A program made the position numbers and the translations under genes. The notes below the pieces were generated by a model. It was not told where the DNA came from, made no database searches, and saw only the letters and a program-made list of their open reading frames with translations. 41,291 bases of DNA from Rubellimicrobium roseum (GTDB taxonomy: Bacteria; Pseudomonadota; Alphaproteobacteria; Rhodobacterales; Rhodobacteraceae): the NCBI RefSeq assembly GCF_006152145.1, contig NZ_VDFV01000034.1, positions 1-41,291 of the forward strand, given 5' to 3'. Positions 6,382 through 14,774 of this stretch are shown here, piece after piece (position 1 is the first letter of the stretch; the number at the start of each line of letters is the position of its first letter).

Positions 6382-8464
6382 GCCGCAGGCGGCCCTGGGC
6401 GCCGTCACCTTCGCCGCCCTGGGCTTGGCCTTCGGCTATGCGATCGCCAGCGCCTACCTGACCACCCGGTTCGGCGGCTCGCTCGAGCGCATCGACTTCC
6501 TGTTCCTGGTCCGCAGCTTTGGCGTTCTCCGAGAGCGAGCACCGGCCGAGTTCCTGACGGCGGTGGCCATTCTCGGGGGAGGCCTGGTCCTCGGGCTCGG
6601 GGTGAGCGGCTTGGCCGCCAACGAGGCGCTGACCCGGTTCGGGCTCACGCACTGGCAGACCCGGGCCGAGCTCCGGCGCAACGGCTTTCTGGGACGGCCC
6701 GGGCGTGGCTTCCTCTTGGGCAAGCTCGGCGGCGCCAGGAGCCGTGCCCCCTTCCTGGTCTCGACGACGTTCCCGCACGCGCTCCTCGTGGCCCCGACCG
6801 GGCGGGGCAAGGGGGTCGGGTTCGTCATCCCGAACCTCTTGACCTTCAAGGGCTCGGTGGTGGTCCTCGACGTGAAGGCCGAGAATTTCCGGGAGACCTC
6901 GCGGCACCGCAAGGCCATGGGTGACCGGGTGATTCGCTTTGCTCCGGCCGACTGGTCCGGCCGGCCCACGCACCGCTACAACCCGCTGAGCCGCATCGCC
7001 GAGCTGTCGAATCCGGATCAGCAGATGATGGAGCTGCGGTTGACCGCAGGGCTCTTCCTGCAGGCCGACAGCGAGCGCGTGGCCGGCCTCCTGCAGGGCG
7101 GCATCAACCTCTTCGTGGCGGCCGGCATGCTCGCCCTCGAGCGCGGCCGACCGACCTTGGGCGAGATCTACCGCATTGCGGCCGGGGGAGGGGACAAGCA
7201 GAAGGCCTACGCCCGGCTCGCGCTCGAGGTAAAGAACCCGGCCGCGCGGCTCCTGTTCGAGTCCCTGGCCTCCATCAACCCCGACACCCTCACGTCCTAT
7301 CTGTCGCTCCTGATGACCTCGGGCCTCGACACCTGGGCGAACTCGGCCATCGACGCGGCCACCGCGCACTGTGATGTGTTGTTCCGGGAGCTGAGGCGGT
7401 CGCCTCACGCCGTCTACCTCGAGGTCGCGCCCGAGATGATCCGGCCGCTCGCGCCACTCCTCCGGTTGTTCTTTTCGGACCTGATCGCCTCCCTTCAGGC
7501 CCATGAGCCGGGGCCGGACGAGCCTTGGCCGGTGATGATCCTGCTCGACGAGTTCGACCGGCTCGGACGAATGCCGATCGTGGCCGAGTCGATCAAGACG
7601 CTGCGCTCGTACGGCGCGCATCTGGCGCTGGTGACCCAGACCATCCCGGCGCTGGACGAGATCTACGGCGAGAACACGCGGCTCTCGTTGCAGGGCGGCG
7701 CCGGCGTGAAGCTCTACCTCACCCCGTCGGACCCGAAGACCATCGCCGAGCTGAGCGCCGCCGTGGGCCGCACCACCCGGCGCGTCGTCTCGAAGTCGCG
7801 ACCCCTCGGCCCCAGTCCCCTCAAGTCCCGCACGCTGTCGGAGCGGACCGAGGACGCGCCACTCCTGTCCGAGGACCAGGCGCGCACCATGAGCCTCGAC
7901 GACGTCGTGCTGGTGATCGACGCCCAGTGCCCGATCCGCGCCAAGCGGATCAAGTACTACGAGGATCCGGTCCTTCGGGCCCTGCATGCGGCGCAGTCGG
8001 GCGATCTGCCCTATCCGGACCCGGCGACAGCACGCCTCGACGGTCGGGTCACGACGGTGGAGCAGCAGATTGCTGCGCTGACCGGCTCGGTCGCCCGCCT
8101 GACGGCCGACCGATCGAGCCCCGCATCCTCCCCCGAGCCTGCACCCGCCGCGCCCGTGAGCGGTGACCCGACAGGGCAGGGGGCGGCGAACGACCCAGAC
8201 GGGGCGGTTTCGACGGGCGGCCGGCTGGTCGCTTCGGCACGACGCAGCCAGGTCCGCCAGGCCGTTCGCACCGGTCCCAGCGCTCTCTTGGAGCCGACCC
8301 TCCTGACGCCGGCCGACGTACCCCGCCTCCGGGAGGCCACGTCGCGGCTCAGCGATCTCCTGAACACCCCAGCGCCGGCGACGCCGTCGGATCGCTCAGA
8401 TCAGGACCGTCCTGCGGAAACGCCCGAGCATGGGGATGCGAGCGAGAGTATCCGCTTGGTCTGA
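6374..8464 (+). CDS. virD4: VirD4/TraG-type coupling protein
   Basis: The 696-aa product has N-terminal membrane segments (about residues 5-25 and 55-80). The ATPase domain follows, with Walker A APTGRGKGVGF and Walker B VMILLDEFDRLGRMP. This hexameric inner-membrane ATPase links the relaxosome to the secretion channel. The C-terminal 130 residues are Pro/Ala/Ser-rich and variable, as in other family members. The start at 6374 has GAGGG upstream and overlaps the relaxase stop; a longer reading frame from 6320 adds only residues lying within the relaxase gene. Its stop is followed by a 139-bp gap before the convergent virB6. Confidence 0.92.
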   Translation: MARPQAALGAVTFAALGLAFGYAIASAYLTTRFGGSLERIDFLFLVRSFGVLRERAPAEFLTAVAILGGGLVLGLGVSGLAANEALTRFGLTHWQTRAELRRNGFLGRPGRGFLLGKLGGARSRAPFLVSTTFPHALLVAPTGRGKGVGFVIPNLLTFKGSVVVLDVKAENFRETSRHRKAMGDRVIRFAPADWSGRPTHRYNPLSRIAELSNPDQQMMELRLTAGLFLQADSERVAGLLQGGINLFVAAGMLALERGRPTLGEIYRIAAGGGDKQKAYARLALEVKNPAARLLFESLASINPDTLTSYLSLLMTSGLDTWANSAIDAATAHCDVLFRELRRSPHAVYLEVAPEMIRPLAPLLRLFFSDLIASLQAHEPGPDEPWPVMILLDEFDRLGRMPIVAESIKTLRSYGAHLALVTQTIPALDEIYGENTRLSLQGGAGVKLYLTPSDPKTIAELSAAVGRTTRRVVSKSRPLGPSPLKSRTLSERTEDAPLLSEDQARTMSLDDVVLVIDAQCPIRAKRIKYYEDPVLRALHAAQSGDLPYPDPATARLDGRVTTVEQQIAALTGSVARLTADRSSPASSPEPAPAAPVSGDPTGQGAANDPDGAVSTGGRLVASARRSQVRQAVRTGPSALLEPTLLTPADVPRLREATSRLSDLLNTPAPATPSDRSDQDRPAETPEHGDASESIRLV

Positions 8465-8525
8465 GGTTCTGACACTCGGGTCCGGGTTCCCTACGCCGAT
8501 GCTCGAGGAAGTATAGAGAATAGCA

Positions 8526-8540
8526 GATAACCTATAGGCG
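8526..8540. repeat. second copy of a 15-bp AT-rich motif also at 3399-3413
   Basis: GATAACCTATAGGCG here matches GATAACATATAAGCC (3399-3413) at 12 of 15 positions. Both lie in non-coding gaps bounding the mobC-relaxase-virD4 operon, with CCGAGAG nearby in each. A shared regulator site or a duplicated promoter remnant would explain it; the match may also be chance. The 8465-8603 gap shows no gene or clear terminator. Confidence 0.35.
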
Positions 8541-8603
8541 ATGTCCGAGAGCCGCCGACCAAGACCGCTCAAGCTTGCTCCTGAATCCGTTCTTGCAGCA
8601 ACG

Positions 8604-9713
8604 TCAGGACGTGGGCTTGACGGTGGGTTTGGGTTGCAGGGACGAGGGGCCGGTTATTCCTGCAGCGTCGAGGCGACGGTTGCGCGCCATTATCTCCTGA
8701 TAGTTCACGACCGTTTGTCCTGAGTCACCGGACCCGCTCCCTGCGCCGCTGCCCGCTCTCTGAGCCTGCGTTCTCAGGCGATCCTCTTCCTGCCATCTGG
8801 CCTGTTCGCGCCGCTCCCGTTCGCGTTCATGGGATCTGCGTTGCCCCGCCGTGTAACGGGTTATCATGCTTTGGACCGCCCCAACCGCACTTGGCGCGTG
8901 CGGCATGACCACATTGCCCGAGAGCGCCTTCACGATGAGCGGGATGGCCGCGATCATGCCGGCGGCCATGAACACCATAGCGAAGAAGGGCAGGAGCGCG
9001 CCGATGCTGTCAGCGTCATTCGGGTCGCCCAAGCTTTCCATCATACTGCGTGCCATGCTGACGATGGTGGACATGACGCCGGCGATGATGAGGGGGTACA
9101 TCGCATAACCTACGAGCGCCGACAGCCAGCGATGAAAGTAGTCCTTTGTCGCCTCGAAGATGGAGGCCGCGATCATGACCGGGGCCAAGCCGATCATCAA
9201 CGTCAGCATGATCTTGGAAAAGATCAGCACGCCGCCGGCCAGCGCTCCCACGATCCCCATGATTGCGGTGCCAAGGGCCGTGATCATGGCCCCGGCCATC
9301 CAGCCCATCTCGGTCGTGGCAGCGTTCAAATAGTCACCAAAGGTCGCCAGCACTTCATCGAATGCCTCGGCAAACCCTATTGCCCCCTCTGGGCCCGTTC
9401 CCCCTAATGCCTCAATCATCGCGCCGCCGAGTTGGTCGAGGCCGTCGATGATCGCGCTCGAGACGGCGTTGAACTGTACCCAGTTGAGAGCGAAGGCATT
9501 GATGAGGAGCAAACGCGCGAGGAGCAGCACAGCGGTCCGGCCGTCCATAGAACGGGTCTGAAATGCGAAACTGACCAGCACCAGGATGATGAGGAGCGTC
9601 GAGGCCAGCATGATCATGCTCCCCATGGCTCCGGCCAGAGCGCCAAAGGACGACTCGGCCGCTGCATCGAGCGCCTCATCGGCAGTCTGAACCATCCACG
9701 TGACGAAGCCCAT
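8604..9713 (-). CDS. virB6: VirB6/TrbL inner-membrane channel protein
   Basis: The 369-aa protein has six or so hydrophobic segments between about residues 25 and 270, including SMIMLASTLLIILVLVSFAF and a long glycine/alanine-rich central stretch. A polar, Arg/Gln/Glu-rich cytoplasmic tail (RRSHERERERREQARW) follows. This is the organisation of VirB6, the polytopic subunit contacting the DNA substrate in the inner membrane. GAGAGGA precedes the ATG. It is the last gene of the virB operon here, nine bases after the 157-aa exported protein; in Agrobacterium virB6 sits mid-operon. Confidence 0.88.
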   Translation of the reverse strand: MGFVTWMVQTADEALDAAAESSFGALAGAMGSMIMLASTLLIILVLVSFAFQTRSMDGRTAVLLLARLLLINAFALNWVQFNAVSSAIIDGLDQLGGAMIEALGGTGPEGAIGFAEAFDEVLATFGDYLNAATTEMGWMAGAMITALGTAIMGIVGALAGGVLIFSKIMLTLMIGLAPVMIAASIFEATKDYFHRWLSALVGYAMYPLIIAGVMSTIVSMARSMMESLGDPNDADSIGALLPFFAMVFMAAGMIAAIPLIVKALSGNVVMPHAPSAVGAVQSMITRYTAGQRRSHERERERREQARWQEEDRLRTQAQRAGSGAGSGSGDSGQTVVNYQEIMARNRRLDAAGITGPSSLQPKPTVKPTS

Positions 9714-9722
9714 GGCGTCCTC

Positions 9723-10196
9723 TCACCAGTTGCCTTGGGCTTCACAGATTGATCGTGCGTCGCGCTGGAAGTCGTTCTTGAGACGGCGGAACTCGCTCGT
9801 CGCACGCTGCTGTGCCTGCGGGTCGAGCTGAGCATAGTTCTCCTGATACTCAGCTTCGGCTGCGTCCCACGAAGGTGCGCGATTGGCGCAAGAGCAGTCA
9901 CCAGTTGCCACGATAGCCTCGTAACTGCGAGCCTCGTAGATCCTCATCAGGAGAACGCCCCTGTAGCTTTCACGGACACCCAAGTTGCCTACCCACTCGG
10001 GCCGCGGCTCGCGGTCGGGGCACACGCGATACTCGCGGTCGTCCCGGGACGCGCTCATGTCGGGTGGGGTGAGATCGTTGAACTCGTTCGTTGTGCTCTC
10101 TTGGGCCAGAGCCGACATTCCAGGCCCCGACATGACCACCGCCAGGGCAAGGCCAATCCGCATACATCCCATGATGTCCTCCATCGCGTTTGTCAT
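9723..10196 (-). CDS. exported protein of unknown function in the virB operon
   Basis: The 157-aa product starts by ATGA overlap with virB11. It carries a signal peptide (hydrophobic GLALAVVMSGPGMSALAQ with probable cleavage after ALAQ; an alternative start is the internal MGCMRIG). The mature part has four cysteines: CPDRE, the close pair DCSCAN, and SICEAQ near the end. Its C-terminal half is helical and charged. I do not recognise a family. Position between virB11 and virB6 suggests an accessory periplasmic component of the channel, perhaps disulphide-linked. It has no lipobox. Confidence 0.75.
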   Translation of the reverse strand: MTNAMEDIMGCMRIGLALAVVMSGPGMSALAQESTTNEFNDLTPPDMSASRDDREYRVCPDREPRPEWVGNLGVRESYRGVLLMRIYEARSYEAIVATGDCSCANRAPSWDAAEAEYQENYAQLDPQAQQRATSEFRRLKNDFQRDARSICEAQGNW

Positions 10197-11179
10197 GCCG
10201 CCTCGCGCGCCAGCCCGGGCAGGAAGAACTCGGTCATGCCGCGCCGATCCTCGTGTCGCCCTACCTGTACGATCACGTCGATGGTGTGCTCGATGTAAGC
10301 CAAGACCTCGGCGTAGGTCATGGGCAGGTTGGCCTTCAGAGCGGCGATGGCGAGGCGCTTGACCGCGAGTTGAGGTGTCTCGGCATGCAGCGTCGTCATT
10401 GAACCGCCATGCCCGGTGTTGATGGCCTCCAAAAAGCTCATCGCCTCACCGCCCCGGACCTCGCCCAGGATGATCCGGTCGGGCCGCATCCGTAGGGTCG
10501 ACGTCAACAGAAGGTCGGCGCTCCTCGCGGGGTCATCGCGGCTGGCGATGAGCGTGACCACGTTGGGCTGTTCAGGGCGCAGTTCGGCCGCTTCTTCAAT
10601 GGTGACGATGCGCTCGGAAGGAGAGACATGCGAGAGGAGCTTGCGGAGCGCCACCGTCTTGCCGGTGTTGGTGCCGCCCGAGACAATGATGTTGAGCTTG
10701 TGACGGACGCAGAAGCCGGTCGCGGCCGCGATGTCGCCTCCAGCCACGACCTGACGCAGCTCCTCCGCGCGCTCGCGCCGCAACTCCTCAAGGCTCCGTG
10801 GCCGGTCGTAAAGCCAGCTGAGACTGATGGCGTCCAGCGGCACCGACGAGAAGAAGCGCAACGAAATCGACGGGGCAGGGCCCTCCACGGCCGGCGCCAT
10901 GACGACCTGCGCCCGGATCGGCCGCGTTCCGTAGAAGATCGACACGCTGATGATCGGCTTTTTGTCGGAGATCGTGGTGCGCGCCGCCGAGGCGATCTGG
11001 TTGGCGAAGTCGCGCACCTGCACCGGGGATAGCGTCGTGCCCAGCGGTTGCATGGCATGGTCCCCCTGGAACTCGCCCCAGAGGGAGCCATCCGGGTTGA
11101 CCGCAATCTCGATCACGTCCTCCCGCTTGGCCGCAGGCCCGAGGCGATCCAGGGACGCCGCGAGATAACTGTCAGCCAT
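10193..11179 (-). CDS. virB11: VirB11 secretion ATPase
   Basis: The 328-aa product is the hexameric traffic ATPase that switches the channel between pilus building and DNA export. Landmarks are Walker A SGGTNTGKTVALRKL, the Asp-box region RIVTIEEAAELR, Walker B RPDRIILGEVRGGEA and the His-box GHGGSMTTLHAE. Length is normal. The start ATG overlaps the stop of virB10 by one base (TGATG), and its stop overlaps the next gene by ATGA, so translation is coupled on both sides. Confidence 0.94.
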   Translation of the reverse strand: MADSYLAASLDRLGPAAKREDVIEIAVNPDGSLWGEFQGDHAMQPLGTTLSPVQVRDFANQIASAARTTISDKKPIISVSIFYGTRPIRAQVVMAPAVEGPAPSISLRFFSSVPLDAISLSWLYDRPRSLEELRRERAEELRQVVAGGDIAAATGFCVRHKLNIIVSGGTNTGKTVALRKLLSHVSPSERIVTIEEAAELRPEQPNVVTLIASRDDPARSADLLLTSTLRMRPDRIILGEVRGGEAMSFLEAINTGHGGSMTTLHAETPQLAVKRLAIAALKANLPMTYAEVLAYIEHTIDVIVQVGRHEDRRGMTEFFLPGLAREAA

Positions 11180-12588
11180 CAGTAGAGCTCCAGATCGCGG
11201 TCCACCATGACGGTGATGCGGGCGCCCTGGTCGACATAGAATGTGGGGGCTACGGACAGGTACTCGTCGAGGACGGACCGGCTTGCGTCCTCCACGTCCT
11301 CGCCTAGCGCCAGGGCGAGCTCCGCAGCCAGCGGATCGTCGGCCGAGGCCGCGGCGGCCGAGGGCAGGGCGGAGATCAGTGACACAAGGGCCGCCGATCC
11401 GAAGCGGGTGCCCAGGCGCCGGTCGATCCGGCCCGTGGTGCCAGAGCGGCCCAGCTCGTCAGCGCCATAGGCCGCGATCGTCACCGACTGGCCGTCCGGG
11501 GTGATGATGCGGTCCCAGGCCACCATGAGCCGGCGCTGCGTGGCCTCGATCTGGCTGTTGTAGCGGCCGATGAGCTTGGAACCGCGGGGGATCAAGACAC
11601 GGCTGCCGTCGTAGCTGTGCACGTCCTCGGAGACGACCGCGCGAATGGCGCCGGGGAGGTCCGAGATGATCGCCGTCTCCAAGACGGCCTGGATGACCGT
11701 GCCCTGGATGACGGTACGAGAGGGGTTGGCGATGACGCTAGCCTGCTCGACCTCGGCCCGGCGGGCGCCTTGGCGCAGGAACTCCTCATTCTGTCCCAGG
11801 TCCGGCCCGGCTCCGGCGTCGGTCGGGGCTGCGCCCGAGCCGCCGAAGGCGATGAGGGACGAGCTGACCCGTGCCTGGCGTTCCGCTTCGGCCCGAGCGC
11901 GGCGCTCCTCCAGAGCCCCGAGGCGCTCGGCCTCGGAGGGGTCGCCCGAAGGCACCTCCAACCCGCTGGGTCCCAGGGGCTCGGGCTCGAACTGCGCCGC
12001 CTCGAGCTGGGCCTCCAGTCCGCGGATCTGGTTCTCGCGCTCGCGGGCGAGGCGATCCGCCTCGCGCGCGTCTCGTCGCAGGTCGTCGGTCTCCTCTGAC
12101 AGCGCCGCCAACTGTTCGGTCAGCCGGTCGATCTGAGCCGCGCTTGCGTCGTCCCGCGTAGGGTCTCCACCAGACTGCGCAGCCTCCCGCATGGCATCGA
12201 GCTCGGCGCTGAGTTCAGCCAGGGTCCGCATCAGTTCCTGCTCGGTTTCGGAGGGACCTGTCGGCCGGGCAGGGGGCTCCGCAGGTTGGGCCGCAGCGGG
12301 AATGGGGACCGGACTTAGGGCCGGAGCTGCCGGTTCCGCCTTGGTCGGCGTGGGCATCGCTTCAAATCCGCTGCCCGTGCCCTGCCAGTCATCGGGCTGG
12401 GCCGTCGCCAGAGCCTGCTCCGGCTGCTCCATCTGCGTCATGACATAAAGCCCCGCGCCTAGGACCGCGATGGCAAGAAGGCCGCCGCTGGCCTTGGCAG
12501 GCGTGGCCTTCGCGGCCCGCGTCCGGGGCGGCTTGTCCTCCAGCGCCTCCAGGCGCTCGCTGAGATCGATCCGGTCCTCGTCGTTCAT
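11179..12588 (-). CDS. virB10: VirB10/TrbI core-complex protein
   Basis: This 469-aa protein spans the envelope. It has a short cytoplasmic N-terminus, one membrane helix around LLAIAVLGAGLYVM (about residues 36-50) and a Pro/Ala-rich linker. A long coiled coil follows (about residues 110-210, rich in Glu, Leu, Arg), then the C-terminal TrbI domain with NPSRTVIQGTVIQAVLETAI and LIPRGSKLIGRYNSQ. I start at the ATG at 12588, which overlaps the virB9 stop as ATGA, rather than the longer reading frame to 12645. The coiled coil is longer than in Agrobacterium VirB10. Confidence 0.93.
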   Translation of the reverse strand: MNDEDRIDLSERLEALEDKPPRTRAAKATPAKASGGLLAIAVLGAGLYVMTQMEQPEQALATAQPDDWQGTGSGFEAMPTPTKAEPAAPALSPVPIPAAAQPAEPPARPTGPSETEQELMRTLAELSAELDAMREAAQSGGDPTRDDASAAQIDRLTEQLAALSEETDDLRRDAREADRLARERENQIRGLEAQLEAAQFEPEPLGPSGLEVPSGDPSEAERLGALEERRARAEAERQARVSSSLIAFGGSGAAPTDAGAGPDLGQNEEFLRQGARRAEVEQASVIANPSRTVIQGTVIQAVLETAIISDLPGAIRAVVSEDVHSYDGSRVLIPRGSKLIGRYNSQIEATQRRLMVAWDRIITPDGQSVTIAAYGADELGRSGTTGRIDRRLGTRFGSAALVSLISALPSAAAASADDPLAAELALALGEDVEDASRSVLDEYLSVAPTFYVDQGARITVMVDRDLELY

Positions 12589-13289
12589 GAGGTGCCCTCC
12601 AGGGCCTGCACGCAGACCACCTGTTCTCCCAGCCGCAGCACCCAACGGGTGTTCACGCCCGAGACACGCACCACCCCGTTCGTTTGGGTCGTGCTGTTGA
12701 CGGTGCGCTCATTCCCCTCAGCCCCCACCCGCAGGACGGCCGGCAGCGGCGCGTTCGAGGCGAACTGGAAGTAGGTGAAGGTGCCGTCGTCCCAGACCGC
12801 CGTCGGGGTGAACTCGGTCTCGCCGTTGGCGCCGTAGCGATAGTTGGGCGCGGCCCGGGCGATGGCGTTCTGGGGCGCCGCGGAGGCGCCCGGATAGGAG
12901 AAGCGCACCACGTAGTGGGTCGGACCGTTCACCTCGACCACATTGAAGTAGTAGCTCCGGAGGTTCGTGTAGACGGTGATGTTGGTGCGGACCCCGGACA
13001 TGGTGGGCTTGACGGCAAAGGCCTGTCCGCCCGGGATGCCGTCGAACTGGAAGCCCTCGGTGTCGCCTGCCACGATCGAGCGGATGCTCTCGCCGGGTGC
13101 GAACTCCACGGTGGTCACGTGGAGGAGCGTCGTGTTCAGCCGGTAGACCTGTCCGTCCACATAGGACGCCACCCGCACGTGCTCGTCGTAAGCGCCCCGG
13201 CTCGGCGTCACCTCCGCCAGCGCGCCAGACGCGAGAGCCAGTGCCAATCCCAGGACCAATCCGAGACGTCCTAAGGGGCCCATGTTCAT
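12585..13289 (-). CDS. virB9: VirB9/TrbG outer-membrane core protein
   Basis: The 234-aa product has a signal peptide (GLVLGLALALASGALA), then the VirB9 fold: an N-terminal beta domain (YVDGQVYRLNT, VEFAPGESIRSIVAGD) and a C-terminal domain with WDDGTFTYFQF and VSGVNTRWVLRLG. It would form the outer-membrane ring with VirB7 and VirB10. The start ATG overlaps the stop of virB8 as ATGA. A single cysteine (QVVCVQ, near the C-terminus) could pair with the VirB7-like lipoprotein, as VirB7 and VirB9 do in Agrobacterium; that is inference. Confidence 0.93.
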   Translation of the reverse strand: MNMGPLGRLGLVLGLALALASGALAEVTPSRGAYDEHVRVASYVDGQVYRLNTTLLHVTTVEFAPGESIRSIVAGDTEGFQFDGIPGGQAFAVKPTMSGVRTNITVYTNLRSYYFNVVEVNGPTHYVVRFSYPGASAAPQNAIARAAPNYRYGANGETEFTPTAVWDDGTFTYFQFASNAPLPAVLRVGAEGNERTVNSTTQTNGVVRVSGVNTRWVLRLGEQVVCVQALEGTS

Positions 13290-13939
13290 TCCTCCAGTCG
13301 GTCCGACACGATGGCGTAGTCCAGCACCACGAAGCCCAGAGGATTGCCCCAGACCTCGTCAATGCTGCGCCGCTCGCCCGGTTCGAAGGCGAACATGAGC
13401 GTGACGGTGAAGAGCCCGGTGGTGACGCCTTCGGGCGCGGTCAGGCGCTTGCGAAGGCGCACCTGAGCGCGGTTGTTGGTGATGAGTGTGATGCTCAGCA
13501 CCTCCACATCGATGCGGGCGTTGTCACCATAGGCGGTCGGCGGGTAGGCGGCGTGCCCGCTGGTCCAGAGAGCACGTAGCGTGTCGGCCGCTGGTCCCTC
13601 GCTCTGGGCCAGCACGCCGCGCACCCGCAGGTCGTTGTCGAGCTGGTTGTAGGTCTCGCGCGCCGCGACATAGCGATAGATCTCGGACTGGATCACGGCG
13701 GGACGTTCGCTGAGCGTGACCGCCTGCACGGCGGCCTCGGGCAGCGCCATACCGGTGTCCGGGTCGTAGGCGACGAGGGCCGGAGGGGCGTCCACGTCGA
13801 GGACCGCCACGGCCGCCGCCGCCAGGCACCCGGCCACCCCGAAGAGAAAGCCTGCGCCCGCGAGCGCCTTCCAGACCCGCTCGCGCCGGCGTGCTCCAAA
13901 GATCAGCTCTTCCTCGACGATCTCGCTCATCCGGTTCAT
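13286..13939 (-). CDS. virB8: VirB8 inner-membrane assembly protein
   Basis: The 217-aa product has a short cytoplasmic N-terminus, one membrane segment (AGFLFGVAGCLAAAAVAVL) and a periplasmic NTF2-like domain with VIQSEIYRYVAARETYN and the late strand FTVTLMFAFEPGE. VirB8 nucleates assembly of the channel. I start at the ATG at 13939 (MNRMSEIVEE); an internal ATG at 13930 is also possible, and the open frame upstream overlaps virB5. It lies ten bases after virB5 and overlaps virB9. Confidence 0.92.
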   Translation of the reverse strand: MNRMSEIVEEELIFGARRRERVWKALAGAGFLFGVAGCLAAAAVAVLDVDAPPALVAYDPDTGMALPEAAVQAVTLSERPAVIQSEIYRYVAARETYNQLDNDLRVRGVLAQSEGPAADTLRALWTSGHAAYPPTAYGDNARIDVEVLSITLITNNRAQVRLRKRLTAPEGVTTGLFTVTLMFAFEPGERRSIDEVWGNPLGFVVLDYAIVSDRLEE

Positions 13940-13949
13940 GGGGCGGCTC

Positions 13950-14774
13950 TCACTCCATGTCCGGCAGGGTGAAATCGACATACTCGCGCTCGGCGGCGAT
14001 GGTGGCGGCGTCGATCACCCCCGCCTGGCCCGCGCCCACGGTCGCCACCGACTGCAGGCGCAGCATCTCGAGCAGAATGATCCCGATCTCGGCGGTGACG
14101 CGGGTGTTGTGATCAATGGAGGCCTTAAGGTCCGCCTGGTCGCCGATCCCGGCCACCAGCGTCTCGATGCGCGTGGCCGCCTGACCGGCGTTCTCGTGGC
14201 TGACCTGCGCCGCGGCACTCATCGTTGCGCCCGTGGTGGCACGGGTGGCGATCCGCTGCGCCTCCTCGTCGGTGCCCACGCCGTCTCCTGGCGTGCCGCC
14301 CGGATCCGAGGACCCCGTGCCCCGAGGGTTGCCCGCGGCCATGCGCTCCAGGGTGGCGGCATCGAAGCCAGCCTCACTCAAAACGCCCTCGATCTCCTCG
14401 CGCACACGACCGGCGTTCGGACCCACAAGCTGCGACCAGTTCCCTTGCTGCACGGCCTGGATGGAGGCCACGACGTCGGTGAAGTTGCCACCCAGGAGGT
14501 TGTCCAGCTCGCCGCCCATGACCAGCTCGATGATGTCCCGTTCGCCGGTCAGCGCCTCGTAGGTCTCGGTCAGCTTGGCGTATTGGTCCTGCAGCGTCTT
14601 GAGCTGCTCCAGAGCGTTGTCGAGGAGGTCCGACTGGATGCCGAAGTCCTCCAGCATCTGATCGAGCTGGGCGATCTGCTGGGTGATGGCTCGCAGATCG
14701 ATGACGGGAATGGCGGCATGCGCGCTTGGGGCAAGACCCAGGACCAGGGCTGTCGAGAGGAGGAGGCGCTTCAT
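13950..14774 (-). CDS. virB5: VirB5/TrbJ-type minor pilus protein
   Basis: The 274-aa product has a signal peptide (MKRLLLSTALVLGLAPSAHA), then the typical mature start AIPVIDLRAITQQIAQLDQ and a long helical region with repeated Gln/Leu/Glu. It ends in AATIAAEREYVDFTLPDME. VirB5 proteins sit at the pilus tip and mediate target contact. The start overlaps the preceding gene's stop as ATGA; the longer open frame reaching 15464 is an out-of-frame read of that gene. Its N-terminal IDLRA and its C-terminal AAERxYxDFTL recur in the neighbouring transglycosylase gene, suggesting shared ancestry. Confidence 0.85.
   Translation of the reverse strand: MKRLLLSTALVLGLAPSAHAAIPVIDLRAITQQIAQLDQMLEDFGIQSDLLDNALEQLKTLQDQYAKLTETYEALTGERDIIELVMGGELDNLLGGNFTDVVASIQAVQQGNWSQLVGPNAGRVREEIEGVLSEAGFDAATLERMAAGNPRGTGSSDPGGTPGDGVGTDEEAQRIATRATTGATMSAAAQVSHENAGQAATRIETLVAGIGDQADLKASIDHNTRVTAEIGIILLEMLRLQSVATVGAGQAGVIDAATIAAEREYVDFTLPDME

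Noticed and set aside
6317-7987. - strand frame of 556 codons opposite virD4
   Set aside because: Antisense to an unmistakable coupling-protein ATPase and without domain features.
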